The translations under genes were made by a program, and so were the position numbers. The notes beneath the pieces are model-generated. The model was not told the origin of the DNA, did no database searches, and saw only the letters and a list, made by a program, of their open reading frames with translations. 64,000 nt of DNA, taken from Halobacterium noricense. Lineage in GTDB: Archaea > Halobacteriota > Halobacteria > Halobacteriales > Halobacteriaceae. This document shows positions 26,817 to 34,344 of the stretch, in pieces. The stretch spans positions 2,590,597-2,654,596 of the forward strand of contig NZ_CP089468.1 of the NCBI RefSeq assembly GCF_021233435.1, read 5' to 3'. Numbering within the stretch: position 1 is the first letter of the stretch; each line of letters opens with the position of its first letter.

Positions 26817-27809
26817 TCAGAACCGGTCGTTCTCGCGGAGTTCCGCGACGACCTCGCGGACGCGCTGGGCGTCGTCGGTGGGCACGACGAGCACGCGGTC
26901 GTCGAACGCCGCGACGACGAGGTCGTCCGCGCCAACCACGGAGACGTGTTTGTCGTCGCTCGCGAGGACGTTCCCCGACGCGTCGATGGCGAGTGTGTCG
27001 CCCAGCGTCGCGTTCGTCTCGTCGGCGAGGCGTAGCAGCGCGTCCCACGCCCCGACGTCGTCCCACGCGAAGTCCGCCGGGACGACCCGCACGTCGTCAG
27101 CGCGTTCCAAGACGGCGTAGTCAACGCTCACCGGGTCGGTTTCGTCGAACGCGCCAGCGACGTCACTCCCAGTTTCGAGCGCGTCCACGACCGCTTCGAG
27201 CGGGCCGCCGCGGGCGGCGTAGAGGAAGGCGTCGGGCGTCCACGCGAACATCCCCGCGTTCCAGTAGCAGCCAGCGTCGAGGAGTGCCTCGGCGGTTTCC
27301 TCGGCGGGTTTCTCGCGGAACTGGTCGACCGCGTAGTGGTCGGCGTAGTCGATTCCCGGTTGAATGTAGCCGTAGCCCGTAGCGGGGCGGTCCGGCTCGA
27401 TGCCGAGCGTGACGAGCGCGTCCGTGCGGGCTGCCACGTCGACGGCGGTCTCGGCCGTGGCACGAAAGCCGTCGCCGACGACGTGGTCGCTGGGCAGGCA
27501 GAGGAGCACGGCGTCGGGGTGGCGCTCGCGGACCTCGCTGGCGGCGTACGCGAGCGCCGGGCCGGTGTCGCGGCCCACGGGTTCGACCAGAACGGTGGCC
27601 TCGGGGACGACGTCGCGGACGCGGTCGGCGTACGAGTCGCGCGTGACGACGAACAGTTCGTCCGCGAAGCCGGCGCGGTCGGCAGTCCGGCGGAGGAGGC
27701 TACGGTCGTCGTCGCCGAGCGCGAGGAACTGCTTGGGGCGGTGGCTGCGGCTCGCCGGGTAGAGCCGCGTGCCGGTGCTGCCAGCGAGCAGGACGGCGGC
27801 CGTAGTCAC
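26817..27809 (-). CDS. Mannose-1-phosphate guanylyltransferase-like enzyme
   Basis: A sugar-1-phosphate nucleotidyltransferase that would make GDP-mannose or a related donor for glycan synthesis. The 330-aa form starts at GTG 27809 (VTTAAVLLAGSTGTRLYPAS), at the usual N-terminus of the fold. An open frame extends further to 27932 but adds only Arg-rich sequence. The activator loop reads LAGSTGTRLYPASRSHRPKQF instead of the usual AGGxGTR. LCLPSDHVVGD, GYGYIQPGIDYADHYAVDQF and the lysine in FREKP follow, then GCYWNAGMFAW. It lies convergent to, and 1 bp from, the Tfx gene. Confidence 0.88.
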   Translation of the reverse strand: MTTAAVLLAGSTGTRLYPASRSHRPKQFLALGDDDRSLLRRTADRAGFADELFVVTRDSYADRVRDVVPEATVLVEPVGRDTGPALAYAASEVRERHPDAVLLCLPSDHVVGDGFRATAETAVDVAARTDALVTLGIEPDRPATGYGYIQPGIDYADHYAVDQFREKPAEETAEALLDAGCYWNAGMFAWTPDAFLYAARGGPLEAVVDALETGSDVAGAFDETDPVSVDYAVLERADDVRVVPADFAWDDVGAWDALLRLADETNATLGDTLAIDASGNVLASDDKHVSVVGADDLVVAAFDDRVLVVPTDDAQRVREVVAELRENDRF

Positions 27810-27946
27810 CACGCGGAACCACCGCGGTTCGCGGGCGGCGTCTCGTCGCGGGTGTCGGGCGAGCAGTGCATCGAGTCGGGCTTGCACGGCTCGCGTTATA
27901 GGCCTGTCCGCGGCTCCGATCTCCACTTTCACCGCGGTTGCGACAA

Positions 27947-27954
27947 TTTAAATA
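27947..27954 (+). promoter_or_regulatory. TATA element of the rpa operon
   Basis: TTTAAATA stands alone in a GC-rich spacer, centred 64 bases before the rpa ATG at 28014. With archaeal spacing this predicts a transcript start near 27976 and a leader of roughly 40 bases. Confidence 0.6.
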
Positions 27955-28013
27955 CGGTAGCGCACCAACCCCGATACGTCTCCCACCGAAAACACGCGGA
28001 GACGAATACGACC

Positions 28014-28946
28014 ATGAGCGACCTTTCAGACACCGCTGCGGAGATACACGACGAGTTCTCCGAGCACGTCGACGCGACCGTCGACGACGTCGAAGCACGG
28101 CTACAGAAACTGGTTTCCGAGTACAAAGTCCCGCTCGACGAGGCGCGGCGCTCCGTCGAGAACCACTACCTCGACGAGGCCGGCCTCGACCGCGACGACC
28201 TCGCGGGCGGCGGCGGCAACGAGACCGTCGAAGTCGAGGACGTCGACGAACCCGAGCAGTGGGTCGACCTCACTGCGAAGGTCGTCGAACTCTGGGAGCC
28301 CCGCTCGGACTCCGTCGGGCAGGTCGGCCTGCTCGGCGACCCCACGGGCACCATCAAGTTCACCAAGTGGGCCAAATCCGACCTCCAGGACCTCCAGGAG
28401 GGCCAGACCTACCGTCTCGGCAACGTCGTCACCGACGAGTACCAGGGCCGGTACTCCGTGAAGCTCAACCGCACGACCTCGATTCAGGAAGTCGACGAGG
28501 AGTTCGACGTCGGCGACAACGAAGACGAGGTCGAGGGCGCGCTCGTGGACATCCAATCCGGGAGCGGGCTCATCAAGCGCTGCCCCGAGGAGGACTGCAC
28601 GCGCGTCCTCCAGAACGGCCGCTGCAACGAGCACGGCGAAGTGGAGGGGGAGTTCGACCTCCGCATCAAGGGCGTGCTCGACGACGGCCGCGACGTCCAC
28701 GAGGTCATCTTCGACGAGGAAGCGACCGAGGCGCTGACCGGCATCGGCCTCGAAGAAGCCAAACAGATGGCCAAGGACGCCCTCGACACCACCGTCGTCG
28801 CCGACGAGATGCGCGAGACGGTGCTCGGGCGCTACTACCGCGTGACCGGCCCGACGTTCGGCCGGTACGTGCTCGCCAACGACACCGAACAGCTGGGCGG
28901 GCCCGCGGACCCGGAAGCCGTCCTCATCGAAGCGAGGTCGATATAA
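28014..28946 (+). CDS. rpa3: Replication protein A (single-stranded DNA binding)
   Basis: A 310-aa archaeal RPA. The N-terminal helical segment is EIHDEFSEHVDATVDDVEAR. The OB fold follows from about residue 80 (WVDLTAKVVELWEPRSDSVG, then GLLGDPTGTIKFTKWAKS). A zinc-finger-like motif (CPEEDCTRVLQNGRCNEHG, about residue 190) and a C-terminal domain complete it. It protects single-stranded DNA in replication and repair. The length, single OB fold, zinc finger and adjoining RPAP gene match the RPA3-RPAP3 operon known from Haloferax. The next gene begins 1 bp after its stop. Confidence 0.9.
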   Translation: MSDLSDTAAEIHDEFSEHVDATVDDVEARLQKLVSEYKVPLDEARRSVENHYLDEAGLDRDDLAGGGGNETVEVEDVDEPEQWVDLTAKVVELWEPRSDSVGQVGLLGDPTGTIKFTKWAKSDLQDLQEGQTYRLGNVVTDEYQGRYSVKLNRTTSIQEVDEEFDVGDNEDEVEGALVDIQSGSGLIKRCPEEDCTRVLQNGRCNEHGEVEGEFDLRIKGVLDDGRDVHEVIFDEEATEALTGIGLEEAKQMAKDALDTTVVADEMRETVLGRYYRVTGPTFGRYVLANDTEQLGGPADPEAVLIEARSI

Positions 28947-28947
28947 C

Positions 28948-29538
28948 ATGAGTAACGCACCCACTCGCGAGGTCGCACGCCGCGCCTTCGCCGCCGAGTT
29001 CAACGACGCCGAGTTCACGTTCAAGGAGTCCGACGACGAGCGCGCGCCGCTGTACGCGCTGTTGCCGACCGGGGAGCGCGCGAACCGCGTATTCGTCGTC
29101 GGCACGCTCACCGAGACCGAGGACATCGGCGAAGATTCCGAATACTGGCGGGGCCGCGTCGTCGACCCGACTGGGACGTTCTTCGTGTACGCGGGCCAGT
29201 ACCAGCCGGAAGCGGCGTCCGCGCTCCGCGACGCCGACACGCCGCAGTACGTCGCCGTGGTCGGGAAGCCGCGGACCTTCGAGACCGACGACGGGTCTGT
29301 GAACGTCTCCCTGCGGCCGGAGTCGATTACGGCCGTCGACGAGGCGACCCGGGACCGCTGGGTCGTCGAGGCTGCCGAGCGCACGCTCGAACGGCTCGAC
29401 GCGTTCGACGACGAGGGTAACGAGTACGCCGAGCGCGCCCGCGCCGAGTACGGCGAGGACGTCTCCCCGTACCGCCGCGCGCTCCTCGAAGCGCTCGAGG
29501 ACTTCGATACTGAGGCTGACGTGTCGGCCGGCGCGTGA
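28948..29538 (+). CDS. rpap3: RPA-associated protein (RPAP)
   Basis: A 196-aa OB-fold protein (RVFVVGTLTETEDIGEDSEY, RGRVVDPTGTFFVYAGQYQP, YVAVVGKPRTFETDDGSVNV) with an acidic helical tail. Members of this group are co-encoded with RPA in haloarchaea and bind the same complex in single-stranded DNA protection. It starts MSNAPTREVARRAFAAEFND directly after rpa, so the two are one operon. Confidence 0.88.
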   Translation: MSNAPTREVARRAFAAEFNDAEFTFKESDDERAPLYALLPTGERANRVFVVGTLTETEDIGEDSEYWRGRVVDPTGTFFVYAGQYQPEAASALRDADTPQYVAVVGKPRTFETDDGSVNVSLRPESITAVDEATRDRWVVEAAERTLERLDAFDDEGNEYAERARAEYGEDVSPYRRALLEALEDFDTEADVSAGA

Positions 29539-29584
29539 CTGTCTGACAAACGCTTATAGGGCTCGTTTCCTTATCTGGCGGTAG

Positions 29585-29989
29585 ATGGGGAACAAGAACA
29601 AGACCATCTCGTTCCGCGTGAACGAGGACACGTTCGACGCGCTCCGGGACATCGCCGAGGAGCGCGACCTCTCGCTGTCCGCCGTGTTCCGGAACTACGT
29701 CGACTCGCTGGTCGCCCACGACGGCCAGGTCCGGGTCGTCCCCGAGAACCAGCCCGAATCCGTGGAGAGCGATGAGTTCCCGCCGAAAGTCGAGGTCCCG
29801 AAGAGCTTCGTGCGCGAGCACGAACGCCTCGAACTCGAAGCCGAACACCTCCGCGACCAACTGGAAGAACACAAGAAGTACATCGACTACCTCCGCGAGC
29901 AGGTCGAGTCCGAGGGCGACGTCGAGGAGGTCATCCACCTCGAAGAGCTGGACGGCGACGACGACGAAGAGCCCTACCAGCTCGGGTAG
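29585..29989 (+). CDS. Ribbon-helix-helix (CopG-like) DNA-binding protein
   Basis: A 134-aa protein. The N-terminal ~45 residues form a ribbon-helix-helix (NKNKTISFRVNEDTFDALRD, then LSLSAVFRNYVDSLV). A strongly charged coiled coil follows (FVREHERLELEAEHLRDQLE, then EHKKYIDYLREQVES) and an acidic tail ends it. It is probably a small transcriptional regulator or nucleoid protein. A CTTATAGG element about 30 bases before the ATG looks like its own promoter, so it need not be co-transcribed with rpap. Its stop abuts the convergent gene at 29990. Confidence 0.82.
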   Translation: MGNKNKTISFRVNEDTFDALRDIAEERDLSLSAVFRNYVDSLVAHDGQVRVVPENQPESVESDEFPPKVEVPKSFVREHERLELEAEHLRDQLEEHKKYIDYLREQVESEGDVEEVIHLEELDGDDDEEPYQLG

Positions 29990-30448
29990 CTACCGCGACA
30001 GCTCGCGTTTCTCTCTGGTCGCGCGCTCGGCCTGTTCCGGGCGGCCGTCCACGTCGGCGAGGTCCTCGACGGCTTCGAGCGTGCGGACCGCGTCGTCGAG
30101 GAACGAGTAGATGTCGCCGGGGTAGGCGTACACCATGTAGTCCTGGGTCATCACGTCGACCATCGACTCGGGGTCCAGGCCCTGTGCGCGCAGTTCCAGG
30201 AGGTACTTGACGAACTTCCGCTCGGGGTGCCCGCAGTAGGGGTTCGACTCGCAGCCACAGTCGAGGAAGTCTTCCGAGAAGTCAAGCACTTTGTCGCGGG
30301 TGGCTTCGTCCAACTCGGAGAGGTCGCCCGTGAAGAGGATGTCCAGCGTCGCGCCGCTGAACGCGCTCTTCGGGAAGCGCGTATCTATCTGGGACGCTAT
30401 CTGGCGCTGGTTCTTCACGTAGATTTTGTCCGTAACGGCCACAGTCAC
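29990..30448 (-). CDS. Conserved haloarchaeal protein with Cys cluster
   Basis: A 152-aa protein starting MTVAVTDKIYVKNQRQIASQ. The core contains ATLDILFTGDLSELDEATRD and a compact cysteine cluster (FLDCGCESNPYCGHPERKF) that could bind zinc or a cluster. The helical LLELRAQGLDPESMVDVMTQ and YMVYAYPGDIYSFLDDAVRT follow. I recognise it as a conserved haloarchaeal family, but its function is unknown to me; a DUF number would be a guess. It is convergent with the ribbon-helix-helix gene with zero spacing. Confidence 0.78.
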   Translation of the reverse strand: MTVAVTDKIYVKNQRQIASQIDTRFPKSAFSGATLDILFTGDLSELDEATRDKVLDFSEDFLDCGCESNPYCGHPERKFVKYLLELRAQGLDPESMVDVMTQDYMVYAYPGDIYSFLDDAVRTLEAVEDLADVDGRPEQAERATREKRELSR

Positions 30449-30488
30449 CCGACAGTAGGCGGCAGCCGTGGAAAAGCGTATCGTCCGG

Positions 30489-30905
30489 TCAGTCGTCGGC
30501 GAGTTCGTCGAAGAGCGCGGCGACCCGCTGCCGGACGTCGTCCCGAATCCGTGCGACGGCCTCGGGCGGCCGGCCGTCGGGGTCGTCGAGGTCCCAGTCG
30601 CGGTTTTCGCCCGCCCAGCCCGCCGGACAGACGTCCTCCACGGAACAGCCCATCGTAATCACGTAGTCGGCGTCTCGCACTTCCTCGAATGTGACTTCTC
30701 TGGGCGTGCGGTCTGCGACGTCGAAGCCCGCGTCGGCCATCGCGTCCACGACTTCCTCGTGGACGTGGTCGGCGGGGTCGGTCCCCCCAGTCACCAGGTC
30801 GAGTTCGGCTTCGAGGCCGCGGGCGGCGCACTCGCGCTCGGCGAACGCGTGCGCCATCTGGGAGCGGCCCGCATTCTGCACGCAGACGAACGCGAGGGTG
30901 GTCAC
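30489..30905 (-). CDS. arsC: Arsenate reductase (low-MW phosphatase fold)
   Basis: A 138-aa enzyme that reduces arsenate to arsenite, fed by thioredoxin in this family. The nucleophile loop is CVQNAGRSQMA (CX5R, near residue 8). The redox pair is in MGCSVEDVCP (about 84-91), matching the three-cysteine relay of pI258-type ArsC. It starts at GTG 30905. That GTG overlaps the TGA of a short upstream ORF that is itself a truncated copy of the arsC start. It is the last gene of arsR-acr3-arsC. Confidence 0.93.
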   Translation of the reverse strand: MTTLAFVCVQNAGRSQMAHAFAERECAARGLEAELDLVTGGTDPADHVHEEVVDAMADAGFDVADRTPREVTFEEVRDADYVITMGCSVEDVCPAGWAGENRDWDLDDPDGRPPEAVARIRDDVRQRVAALFDELADD

Positions 30906-31000
30906 GCGACCACCTCTCGCGGGGTGTGCAGAGCACGTCGCGCCACAGGTGAGACGGCGTTCTGCACGCAGACGAACGCGAGCGTGGTGATTTCAATCAT
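30902..31000 (-). pseudogene. Truncated duplicate of the arsC 5' end
   Basis: A 32-codon frame whose first residues, MIEITTLAFVCVQNA, repeat the first residues of arsC (TTLAFVCVQNA). It then diverges into unrelated sequence. Its ATG overlaps the acr3 stop and its TGA overlaps the arsC GTG start (GTGA). It therefore forms an unbroken coupled chain from acr3 to arsC. The catalytic cysteine codon is retained but the arginine of the CX5R loop is missing, so it cannot be an enzyme. Confidence 0.85.
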
Positions 31001-32138
31001 CGGTGAGTGAGGCGTCGAGGTTGCCGGTGGTGTGGCCGGTCCAGTCGTAGCGGCGCTGGAAGTACAGCGCGACGTTCACGAGCGCCAGCAGGACTGGCAC
31101 TTCGATGAGCGGGCCGACGACGGTGGCGAACGCGACGCCGGAGCCGACGCCGAAGACGGCGACGGAGACGGCGATGGCGAGCTCGAAGTTGTTCGACGCG
31201 GCGGTGAAGCCGATGGCAGTGGTCGTGGAGTAGTCCGCGCCGATGCCCTTCCCCATCCCGAAGCTCACGAGGAACATCACGACGAAGTAGACCGTGAGGG
31301 GGACCGCGACGAGCAGGACGTCGCCGGGCGCGGCGACGATGTTGTTCCCCTGCGTGGCGAACATCACGACGACGGTGAACAGCAGCGCGACGAGCGTCAG
31401 CGGGTCGATTTTCGGGACGAACTCGTTTTCGTACCAGTCCTCGCTGCGGAGCCGGGTGCCGGCGAACCGAGTGAGGAAGCCTGCGGCGAACGGGACGCCG
31501 AGGAAAACGACGATGGCCTCGAAGACTTGCGTGGGGCTGACGTCGAAGGCGGTGATGCCGGCAGCGAGCGCGTCCAGCCCGAACGCCGACGGGAGCACGA
31601 GCGCGAACAGCCAGACGTAGACGCCGTACGTGAGAATCTGGAAGAGGCTGTTGAACGCCACGAGGCCGGTGACGTACTCCGTGGAGCCCTCCGCGAGTTC
31701 GTTCCAGACGAGCACCATCGCGATGCAGCGCGCCATCCCGATGAACACGAGCCCGAGGAAGTACTCGGGGCGCGCGGGCAGCCCGGGGACGACCCCGCCG
31801 AAGAAGACGACCGCGAGCGCGAACATCAGCGTCGGGCCGATGAGCCAGTTCTGTACGAGGCTCAGGCTGAGGATGCGCCAGTTGCTGAACACGGCGCGCA
31901 GTTGCGAGTAGTCGGCTTTCGCCAGCGGCGGGTACATCATCAACACCAACCCGGTCTCCACGAGGTGGAGGTTCTGGATGGGCGCGGTCACCGACGGCGC
32001 GGCGAATCCGAGGCCGACGCCGGCGGCCATCGCGGCGAAAATCCAGACGGTGAGGTACTTGTCGAGGACGTCCATCGAGCGCGGGTCGCCGCAGGCCTCG
32101 CAGCCGCAGTTCGGGCCGTGCTCGTGGGCGCTACTCAT
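30993..32138 (-). CDS. acr3: Arsenite efflux transporter (ACR3 family)
   Basis: A 381-aa polytopic membrane protein with about ten helices that exports arsenite using the membrane potential. The diagnostic ACR3 segment ARCIAMVLVWNELAEGS is present, with GVPFAAGFLTRF and TTTAIGFTAASNNFELAIAV later. The N-terminal extension MSSAHEHGPNCGCEACGDP is His/Cys-rich and could bind metal or arsenite before the first helix. The start lies within the arsR stop region (8-base overlap), indicating coupling. Confidence 0.95.
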   Translation of the reverse strand: MSSAHEHGPNCGCEACGDPRSMDVLDKYLTVWIFAAMAAGVGLGFAAPSVTAPIQNLHLVETGLVLMMYPPLAKADYSQLRAVFSNWRILSLSLVQNWLIGPTLMFALAVVFFGGVVPGLPARPEYFLGLVFIGMARCIAMVLVWNELAEGSTEYVTGLVAFNSLFQILTYGVYVWLFALVLPSAFGLDALAAGITAFDVSPTQVFEAIVVFLGVPFAAGFLTRFAGTRLRSEDWYENEFVPKIDPLTLVALLFTVVVMFATQGNNIVAAPGDVLLVAVPLTVYFVVMFLVSFGMGKGIGADYSTTTAIGFTAASNNFELAIAVSVAVFGVGSGVAFATVVGPLIEVPVLLALVNVALYFQRRYDWTGHTTGNLDASLTDD

Positions 32139-32520
32139 CAGTCTCCCCGCGGTCGGCGGCGGCGAAGAGGTCGTTTGTGAGTTCGGTGGCGTCGTAGTAC
32201 CGCCAGTTGCCGTCCTTCCGCCGAGTGACGAGTCCGGCGTCGACGAGGTCCGAGAGCGCGTGGCTGACGGCGCTGTCGGAGACGTCGACGAGCGGTTCGA
32301 GTTCGCAGACGCAGCGCTCGCCGTCGCTGGCGGCGAGCACGCGCGCGAGCCGGTAGCGGGTGTCGTTGCCGAGCACCGCGAACACGGACTGAGTGTCGTC
32401 GTCGAACGCGCCGTCGGCGAGCCCGTGGAGCTCGTCGAGGCGCCGCTCGACGTCGCCGTCGCAGCACTCCCCGAGTTCGTCGGCGAGCAGCCGTCGCAGT
32501 CGGTCGGAGCTCTGAGCCAT
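32131..32520 (-). CDS. arsR: ArsR-family metalloregulatory repressor
   Basis: A 129-aa winged-helix repressor. The sensor-region motif ERCVCELEPLVDVSDSAVSH (about 71-90) has the CxC of arsenic-sensing ArsR proteins in the alpha-3 position. It is followed by the recognition helix and LVTRRKDGNWRYYDAT. Further cysteines (ECC) lie near residue 19. It is the first gene of the ars operon, and dyads just upstream of its start are plausible operators, so autoregulation is likely. Confidence 0.93.
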   Translation of the reverse strand: MAQSSDRLRRLLADELGECCDGDVERRLDELHGLADGAFDDDTQSVFAVLGNDTRYRLARVLAASDGERCVCELEPLVDVSDSAVSHALSDLVDAGLVTRRKDGNWRYYDATELTNDLFAAADRGETDE

Positions 32521-32529
32521 ACATTCTAC

Positions 32530-32580
32530 CTGAACGTGGCTTCAGATAGTTGTTCCGATGTGAACTGCTGTTCAGATAGT
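32530..32580. promoter_or_regulatory. Candidate ArsR operator with repeated half-sites
   Basis: Directly upstream of arsR there are two dyads: CTGAA-N6-TTCAG (32530-32545) and TGAAC-N4-GTTCA (32561-32574). The direct repeat TTCAGATAGT starts at 32541 and again at 32571, exactly 30 bp apart. This is the expected place for an ArsR-type repressor site. Confidence 0.6.
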
Positions 32581-32641
32581 GGGGTGGCCCGGCGCGTGTC
32601 GTAACGTATTTGAATTCCAGTCGGCTAGAGATGGATGCAGT

Positions 32642-32715
32642 GTCCGGGGTAGGGTAGTGGACTATCCTTCAGCCTTGTGGAGGCTGAGACGCGGGTTCGA
32701 TTCTCGCCCCTGGAC
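32642..32715 (+). tRNA. tRNA-His(GTG)
   Basis: The acceptor stem pairs GTCCGGGG with CCCCTGGAC (one G-T wobble). The first G can be read as an encoded G-1 opposite the C73 discriminator, the hallmark of tRNA-His, and this places T8 and A9 correctly. The D stem is GGGT/ATCC. The anticodon arm is CAGCC-TTGTGGA-GGCTG with anticodon GTG. The T arm is GCGGG-TTCGATT-CTCGC. No CCA is encoded. The 3' 22 bases recur twice downstream. Confidence 0.93.
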
Positions 32716-33100
32716 CTTTTCGCGACGAACGAAGTGAGGAGCGTAAAGTCCAGCAGGCGAGAGCGAACCCTGCAAGTCGCGCGCAGCGACCAGCGGGAGC
32801 GAGCACGTCTTGCTCCGGTTCGATTCTCGCCCCTGGACCTCTAATCTTCGAACGTCAACCGACCAGCGCCGCGTGCGCTGGTCGTTGACGAGAGTTCTCG
32901 AGCGTCCGAGAGAATTGAACCCTGTGAGCCGCAGCGCCGAGCGGAGCGAGGCGACCGTCTCACAACGGTTCGATTCTCGCCCCTGGACTGTTTCTTTCGA
33001 GCGACGACACGACGAACGACCGCGTAGCGTGTCGTTCGTCCGCGTCGCGAGCATATTGCGAACGACGAACGGGATGATAGTGGTACGCGCGCTCCAGTAG
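32716..33100. repeat. Tandem copies of the tRNA-His 3' end with inverted repeats
   Basis: Not a gene. The tRNA 3' segment (starting GGTTCGATTC, ending CCTGGAC; native copy 32694-32716) recurs at 32817-32839 and 32967-32988. Both extra copies are preceded by related GC-rich sequence with GAACCCTG and AGCGGGAGCGAG-like elements. A long near-perfect hairpin lies at 32853-32890 (core CGACCAGCGC-CGCGT-GCGCTGGTCG). A perfect one lies at 33011-33040 (GACGAACGAC-N10-GTCGTTCGTC). No integrase is nearby. The repeats are too few, and the spacers too long, for CRISPR. Confidence 0.85.
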
Positions 33101-34273
33101 TCAGGGTGCGGATTGACCGCTCGCGCCGGGAATCTTCGGCTCCTCGCTGACGCCCGTCGACTGGATGATGTCGAAGGCAGTCATGAGGTCCGTGCGGGAG
33201 ACGAGCCCGACCATCTCGTCGTCCTCGTCGACGACGACGAGGCGGCCGACGCCGTGCTCCTGCATGGCGTCGAGGGCGTCCATCGCGTTGCTGGACTGGG
33301 GAATCGTGTAGACGTCCTCGGACATCACGTCCTCGACGTGGATGGCGTCGCGCTCGACCGGTTCGACGTCGCGGGCGTCGTCGAGCGTGACCATGCCGAC
33401 GACGCTGCCGTCGCGCATGACGGGGTAGCCGGTGTGGCGCTGTTCGAGCATGCGCTCCATGAGTTCGGCGACGGAGTCGTCGGCGTCGACGGTGTGGACG
33501 TCGTGGGTCATGATGTCGGCGACGCTGACATCCTGGAAGACGGCGTTCATGACGGTGCGCTGGGCTTCGCCGGACGCGCCGATGTAGATGAAGAAGGCGA
33601 TGGCGATGAGGATGAGGTTGAACCCGAGCAGGCCGACGATGCCGAGCAGGAGCGCGAACAGCTTCCCGACCTCGGCGGCAATCTGGGTGGCGCGGGCGAA
33701 CGAGCGCTTGCGGGCGAGCAGCGCGCGGAGGACGCGCCCCCCGTCCATCGGGAAGCCGGGCAGGAGGTTGAACGCGGCGAGCGCGAAGTTCATCAGCGCG
33801 AGGTAGCCGAAGACGAACCGGAACGTGTCCAGTGACGCTGGCAAGAAGTGGAGCGCGCCGAACGACAAGACGCCGAGCGCGATACTGACGACGGGGCCGG
33901 CGATGGCGATGAGCAGTTCCTGGCTCCACTCCTCGGGCTGGTCGGAGAGGCTGGCGATGCCGCCGAGAATCCACAGCGTGATGGAGTCGATGGGGAACCC
34001 GAAGTGCATCGCGACGACGCTGTGGCCGAGTTCGTGGAGGACGACGCCGGCGAACAGGCCGACCGCCGCGGCGATGCCGAGGTACCACCGCATGTTGCCG
34101 TCGGTGAGCGCGGCGGCGTCGAGGTTCGCGTTGAACGGCACGCTGTTGAGCGTCTCTATCCAGACGTCGACCTGCATCCCGATGAGGTAGGCGAACACCG
34201 GGAGAATCAGCAGGAACGTGACGTCGAGTTTGATCGGGATGCCGAACGCGCTCCCGATTTTGAAACTTCGCAT
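33101..34273 (-). CDS. Site-2-protease-like M50 metalloprotease with CBS pair
   Basis: A 390-aa membrane protease that would cleave transmembrane substrates within the bilayer. The zinc motif HELGH lies in GVVLHELGHSVVAMHFG (about residue 82) and the third ligand motif in LLPGFPMDGGRVLRAL (about 178). About six hydrophobic helices precede two C-terminal CBS domains (SVADIMTHDVHTVDADDSVA and HVEDVMSEDVYTIPQSSNAM). The CBS pair suggests control by adenine nucleotides. The ATG at 34273 was chosen; a TTG lies 6 bases upstream. Confidence 0.93.
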   Translation of the reverse strand: MRSFKIGSAFGIPIKLDVTFLLILPVFAYLIGMQVDVWIETLNSVPFNANLDAAALTDGNMRWYLGIAAAVGLFAGVVLHELGHSVVAMHFGFPIDSITLWILGGIASLSDQPEEWSQELLIAIAGPVVSIALGVLSFGALHFLPASLDTFRFVFGYLALMNFALAAFNLLPGFPMDGGRVLRALLARKRSFARATQIAAEVGKLFALLLGIVGLLGFNLILIAIAFFIYIGASGEAQRTVMNAVFQDVSVADIMTHDVHTVDADDSVAELMERMLEQRHTGYPVMRDGSVVGMVTLDDARDVEPVERDAIHVEDVMSEDVYTIPQSSNAMDALDAMQEHGVGRLVVVDEDDEMVGLVSRTDLMTAFDIIQSTGVSEEPKIPGASGQSAP

Positions 34274-34344
34274 ACCCAACGATACCGGGGCGTCCCGCTT
34301 AAAAGCGGGGGCGGCGGTGGTCGGGCGCGGGCGCCAGCGACGGG

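Noticed and set aside
32694-32988. CRISPR-like repeat array
   Set aside because: There are only three copies of a 22-base repeat that is itself tRNA sequence, with spacers of about 100-130 bp and no cas genes.
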